From the NCBI GenBank assembly GCA_900314685.1, contig OMWE01000015.1, positions 1 to 57,197 of the forward strand: a stretch of 57,197 bases of DNA, read 5' to 3'. Source of the stretch: an uncultured Actinomycetes bacterium (GTDB lineage: Bacteria > Actinomycetota > Coriobacteriia > Coriobacteriales > Atopobiaceae). Below, piece after piece: positions 54,670 through 57,197 of the stretch (its first letter is position 1; every line of letters starts with the position of its first letter). The translations under genes and the position numbers were made by a program. The notes below the pieces were generated by a model. That model ran no database searches. It saw nothing but the letters and a program-made list of their open reading frames with translations, and had not been told where the DNA came from.

Positions 54670-55668
54670 CTATTCGGCTACAACCTGCAGATCGTCGAAG
54701 GACACGGCGGTGCTCGCCGGCGTGCCGAGGTGCGTCACCGGCGTGTGCGGGGTCTCGTCGACGACGAGGCGCAGGCTCTGGTTGGAGTAGTGTCCCGCTG
54801 GGTCGGACATGAACTTGCCCGGGATGAGGTTGGTGAGGTCGAGAGTCGCGTAGCAGATGCCCTCCTCGTCGCGCGGGACTGAGCTGAGCACGTGGCCGCC
54901 AGGGTCGATGATGGCGGTCATGCCGTAGCCGGGTTCCATGAGGGAGTGCGGCTTGTCGTCCGGGCAGAGGATGTCGCGCATCTCCTCGGTATAAATCTGG
55001 GAGGCAACGACGGAGTAGCACTGGTTGATGATGGAATAGGCCTTGGCGCCGGTCTCCAGCGGGTAGTTGGAGAAGAGGTGCTCCGGCGCAGGGAAGCAGG
55101 CCGGCCACGCCTGCACATGGATCTGCTCGTTCTTTGCCGCCATAGCCATCATGTTTGCCGGGACCATGTGCTCCCAGCACTCTAGACCGCCCAGACGGCC
55201 GATCTCGGTATCGAAGACGGGCATCATGCTGGCGTCGCCCTCGCCCCAGATGTAACGCTCGGCGCCGGAGGGCTTGAGCTTGCGGTGCTTGCCGATAAGG
55301 TCGCCTGAGGGCGAGAACCACAGCTGCGTCAGATAGAGGGAGGCGCCGTCCTTCTCTGACACGGAGACGCTCACGTAGACGCCGTTCTTCTTGGCGGCCT
55401 CAGCGAGGCGGCGCGTCGTGGCGCTATGGATGGTGACGGCGTTCTTGTAGAGCTTGATGAAGTGGGGCATGCCCGCGGCGGGCTCGTTGAACCAGATCCA
55501 CCAGGGGTAGCCCGGGATCATGGCCTCGGGAAAGGCGACGAGCTGGGCGCCGTTCGATGCGGCCTCGTCGATGAGCCCGCAGACCTTCTCGACCGTCTTG
55601 TCCCTGTCGAGGTAGACGGGCGCGGCCTGGACGGCGGCTACCTTGGTGACCGGATAGAAATCTTCCAT
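54670..55668 (-). CDS. Nitrilase
   Basis: 332 residues from the ATG at 55668 (MEDFYPVTKVAAVQAAPVYL), after GAGGAGGCCCGCA. The Glu-Lys-Cys triad is E in VAFPEAMIPGYPWW, K in GKHRKLKPSGAERY and C in GGLECWEHMVPANM. The WEHMVP context after Cys and the length fit true nitrilases (nitrile to acid and ammonia) rather than amidases of the same superfamily. Cytoplasmic, forming spirals in known members. It diverges from a LysR regulator, a likely controller of nitrile or plant-compound degradation. Confidence 0.88.
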   Translation of the reverse strand: MEDFYPVTKVAAVQAAPVYLDRDKTVEKVCGLIDEAASNGAQLVAFPEAMIPGYPWWIWFNEPAAGMPHFIKLYKNAVTIHSATTRRLAEAAKKNGVYVSVSVSEKDGASLYLTQLWFSPSGDLIGKHRKLKPSGAERYIWGEGDASMMPVFDTEIGRLGGLECWEHMVPANMMAMAAKNEQIHVQAWPACFPAPEHLFSNYPLETGAKAYSIINQCYSVVASQIYTEEMRDILCPDDKPHSLMEPGYGMTAIIDPGGHVLSSVPRDEEGICYATLDLTNLIPGKFMSDPAGHYSNQSLRLVVDETPHTPVTHLGTPASTAVSFDDLQVVAE

Positions 55669-55697
55669 TGCGGGCCTCCTCACATCGCGTTTCCAAA

Positions 55698-55708
55698 CTG
55701 GTTACCAG
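55698..55708. promoter_or_regulatory. CTGGT-T-ACCAG palindrome in the nitrilase/LysR intergenic region
   Basis: A perfect 11-base palindrome in the 119-base divergent promoter region; a related CTGGTA half-site recurs at about 56724. A candidate LysR operator. Confidence 0.4.
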
Positions 55709-55787
55709 CAAAATATTCTTTTCGACGAAAATGGGACCATGCCAGGTCGTTTCAAGGTGCAACCGTTTTCTTTCATGGGGGGCGAAG

Positions 55788-56696
55788 ATGGACTCTATGG
55801 ACCTGCGTGTATTTACGATCGTCTACGAGAGCGCATCCTTCTCGGAGGCATCAAAACGACTCTTCTTCTCGCCCCAAGGGACGGCGAAGAAAATCTCCCA
55901 CATGGAGGCCGACCTAGGTGTCGAACTCTTCACCCGCACGAAGAAGGGCATCGTGCCGACCCACTACGGTACCGCCCTCTACAACAAGGCCCAGGAGATC
56001 CAGCTGCTCTTCGATGACATCCAGGCCATCGGGAGCATGAGGTCCACCGGCAAGCAGACACTCTCGGTCTTCAGCACCCATGGCTTCCTCTCCTACCTGG
56101 GGCCTCGCTTCTTCTCCGGCTTTGCCGACCTGCACCCGGACGTCATCCTCAATGCGATCGAACTGCCGGACTCACTCTTGCCCGCAGCGTTTGTAGAGCA
56201 GCGCACGCATCTGGGTTTCGTCATGGGCCCGGTGGACGACTTGAATTACGAGGGCTTCTACGTGGCGACCAATTCTTACCGCGTCATTTTGCCGGGGAGC
56301 CACCCGCTGGCGGCGCAGGACGCCATCACGCTGCAGGGCCTCTCGACGATCCCGCTCGCCATCAGAGGCAAGGAATACAACGTCTACTCCCTCAACCTCA
56401 ACAAGTTCATCAAGGAGGGCGTCTACCCGAACATCGCCCTCGAGTCGTCCGAGGACTCGTTTCTCTTCTCCTTTGTCGCGGACGGGCGGGGCGGCGCCGT
56501 CGTCCTAGACTTCCAGACGCAGCAGGAGCCCTTCGCCTCCTATATGGCAGACCATGGCCTCGTAGCGCTGACGCTCGCAGACACGGCATTCGAGCGGGAC
56601 GTCTACTTCGTGGTCCCCCGCGATGCCTCGCTAACGCCACTGGAGGAAGAACTGCGGGAATACGTGCGTTCAAAGACAATCAGTTCAATCAATTGA
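55788..56696 (+). CDS. LysR-family transcriptional regulator
   Basis: 302 residues from the ATG at 55788 (MDSMDLRVFTIVYESASFSE), with GGGGGGCG close upstream. The winged helix (about 4-65) reads LRVFTIVYESASFSEASKRL, then FFSPQGTAKKISHMEADLGV, ELFTRTKKGIVPTHYG. The effector-binding domain follows (about 90-295, LSVFSTHGFLSYLGPRFFSG). It is divergent from the nitrilase gene and precedes an NAD(P)-binding protein gene, so it probably controls one or both. The inducer is unknown. Confidence 0.9.
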   Translation: MDSMDLRVFTIVYESASFSEASKRLFFSPQGTAKKISHMEADLGVELFTRTKKGIVPTHYGTALYNKAQEIQLLFDDIQAIGSMRSTGKQTLSVFSTHGFLSYLGPRFFSGFADLHPDVILNAIELPDSLLPAAFVEQRTHLGFVMGPVDDLNYEGFYVATNSYRVILPGSHPLAAQDAITLQGLSTIPLAIRGKEYNVYSLNLNKFIKEGVYPNIALESSEDSFLFSFVADGRGGAVVLDFQTQQEPFASYMADHGLVALTLADTAFERDVYFVVPRDASLTPLEEELREYVRSKTISSIN

Positions 56697-56868
56697 AGGA
56701 GCCGGTACAAAAATATATAACAGCTGGTAATCGCTAATAGTTACTAATTGGTACCTATAGCACTTTATTGTGCCTACTTACCTATTGTAACCTTCCTTCG
56801 TACTATATGAGTCGTCAAGAGGAGCGGGGCGCCGCGAGGGCGGCCCCACAGTTGAAGGGAGCTTCACA
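56697..56868. other. AT-rich intergenic region, probable promoter of the last gene
   Basis: A stretch of A/T runs with a CTGGTAAT half-site and a small GCAC...GTGC hairpin at about 56759. No gene found. Confidence 0.4.
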
Positions 56869-57197
56869 ATGGCAAAGAAGAACATCGCAGTCGTGGCAGC
56901 CGACGGCAGGGTCGCCCGCAAGGTCATCACCGAGGCCGTGAACCGTGGCTGGGACGTGACCGCCTTCGGCCGCAAGGACGAGAACACCGGCGACGCCCAG
57001 ACCTACGTCAAGAAGGACATCCTCGACCTCACCCGCGAGGACCTCGAGGGCTTCGACGCCGTGGTCGACGCCTTCGGCGCCTGGACGCCCGAGACCTGCC
57101 ACCTGCACGGCGAGACCCTCCAGCACCTGCTGGACATCCTGGCCGGCACCGACGTGCGCCTGGTCTACGTGGGCGGCGCGGGCTCCCTCTATGTGAA
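56869..57197 (+). CDS. NAD(P)-binding oxidoreductase, NmrA/epimerase-like (3' end off window)
   Basis: The first 109 residues are visible (MAKKNIAVVAADGRVARKVI); the rest runs off the right edge. GAAGGGAG precedes the ATG. A Rossmann start (IAVVAADGRVARKVITEAVN) has AADGRVA where GATGxxG is usual, so the Gly-rich loop is altered. GFDAVVDAFGAWTPETCHLH and VRLVYVGGAGSLYV match the atypical SDR family. The LysR gene upstream may regulate it. Confidence 0.72.
   Translation, partial: MAKKNIAVVAADGRVARKVITEAVNRGWDVTAFGRKDENTGDAQTYVKKDILDLTREDLEGFDAVVDAFGAWTPETCHLHGETLQHLLDILAGTDVRLVYVGGAGSLYV

Overview
The window is a piece of chromosome from a high-GC anaerobic actinobacterium. It most resembles the class Coriobacteriia, and Collinsella or a close relative is my best guess. 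This is inferred from GC-rich codon use with GTG and TTG starts, Tat-like lipoproteins, many flavin/Fe-S reductases, DUF4430 proteins with an ECF transporter, and a compact type II-C Cas9. No rRNA or tRNA gene was seen.

Layout. 1-2.9 kb: a MarR-like regulator with an Arg/Gly-rich tail (cut by the left edge), a YheO-like regulator and a CDF metal exporter. 3.0-6.35 kb: an FHA protein and a Ser/Thr kinase whose reading frame is broken by an amber codon. 6.5-10.6 kb: an iron/polyamine-type ABC importer, with a terminator between the binding protein and the permease. 10.8-14.5 kb: MgtC, fumarase, and an AAA ATPase/nuclease. 14.7-19.9 kb: a type II-C CRISPR-Cas locus in which cas9 converges on cas2-cas1, followed by a tracrRNA read toward a nine-repeat array that is read the opposite way. 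19.9-20.6 kb: a HigBA-like module with a frameshifted toxin. 20.8-31.9 kb: two Fe-S old-yellow-enzyme reductases, a GH3 lipoprotein, a zinc-ribbon/PASTA/C-type-lectin protein, asnS, and a Crp-like regulator with a cyclase/reductase/TIGR04076 cluster. 31.9-45.8 kb: SRAP, isochorismatase, a second CDF exporter, threonine aldolase, a Zn/Cd ATPase, a lone PTS IIB, a PrsW remnant, a GltD-like and a sulfite-reductase-like enzyme, and EttA. 45.9-52.8 kb: a cobalamin-riboswitch operon with two DUF4430 surface proteins and a complete ECF transporter. 52.8 kb to the end: membrane proteins, a MITE-like element, a nitrilase divergent from a LysR regulator, and the start of an NAD(P)-binding protein.

The most coherent systems are the CRISPR locus (guide RNAs can be read directly, and each repeat carries a promoter-like box), the B12-controlled capture and uptake operon, and the Crp-linked reductase cluster with a shared palindrome. 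A family of short GTGACA...CCCCCGTCCCC repeats recurs at several places, once inside a coding sequence. Functions are read from motifs in the translated sequence; no database search was run.
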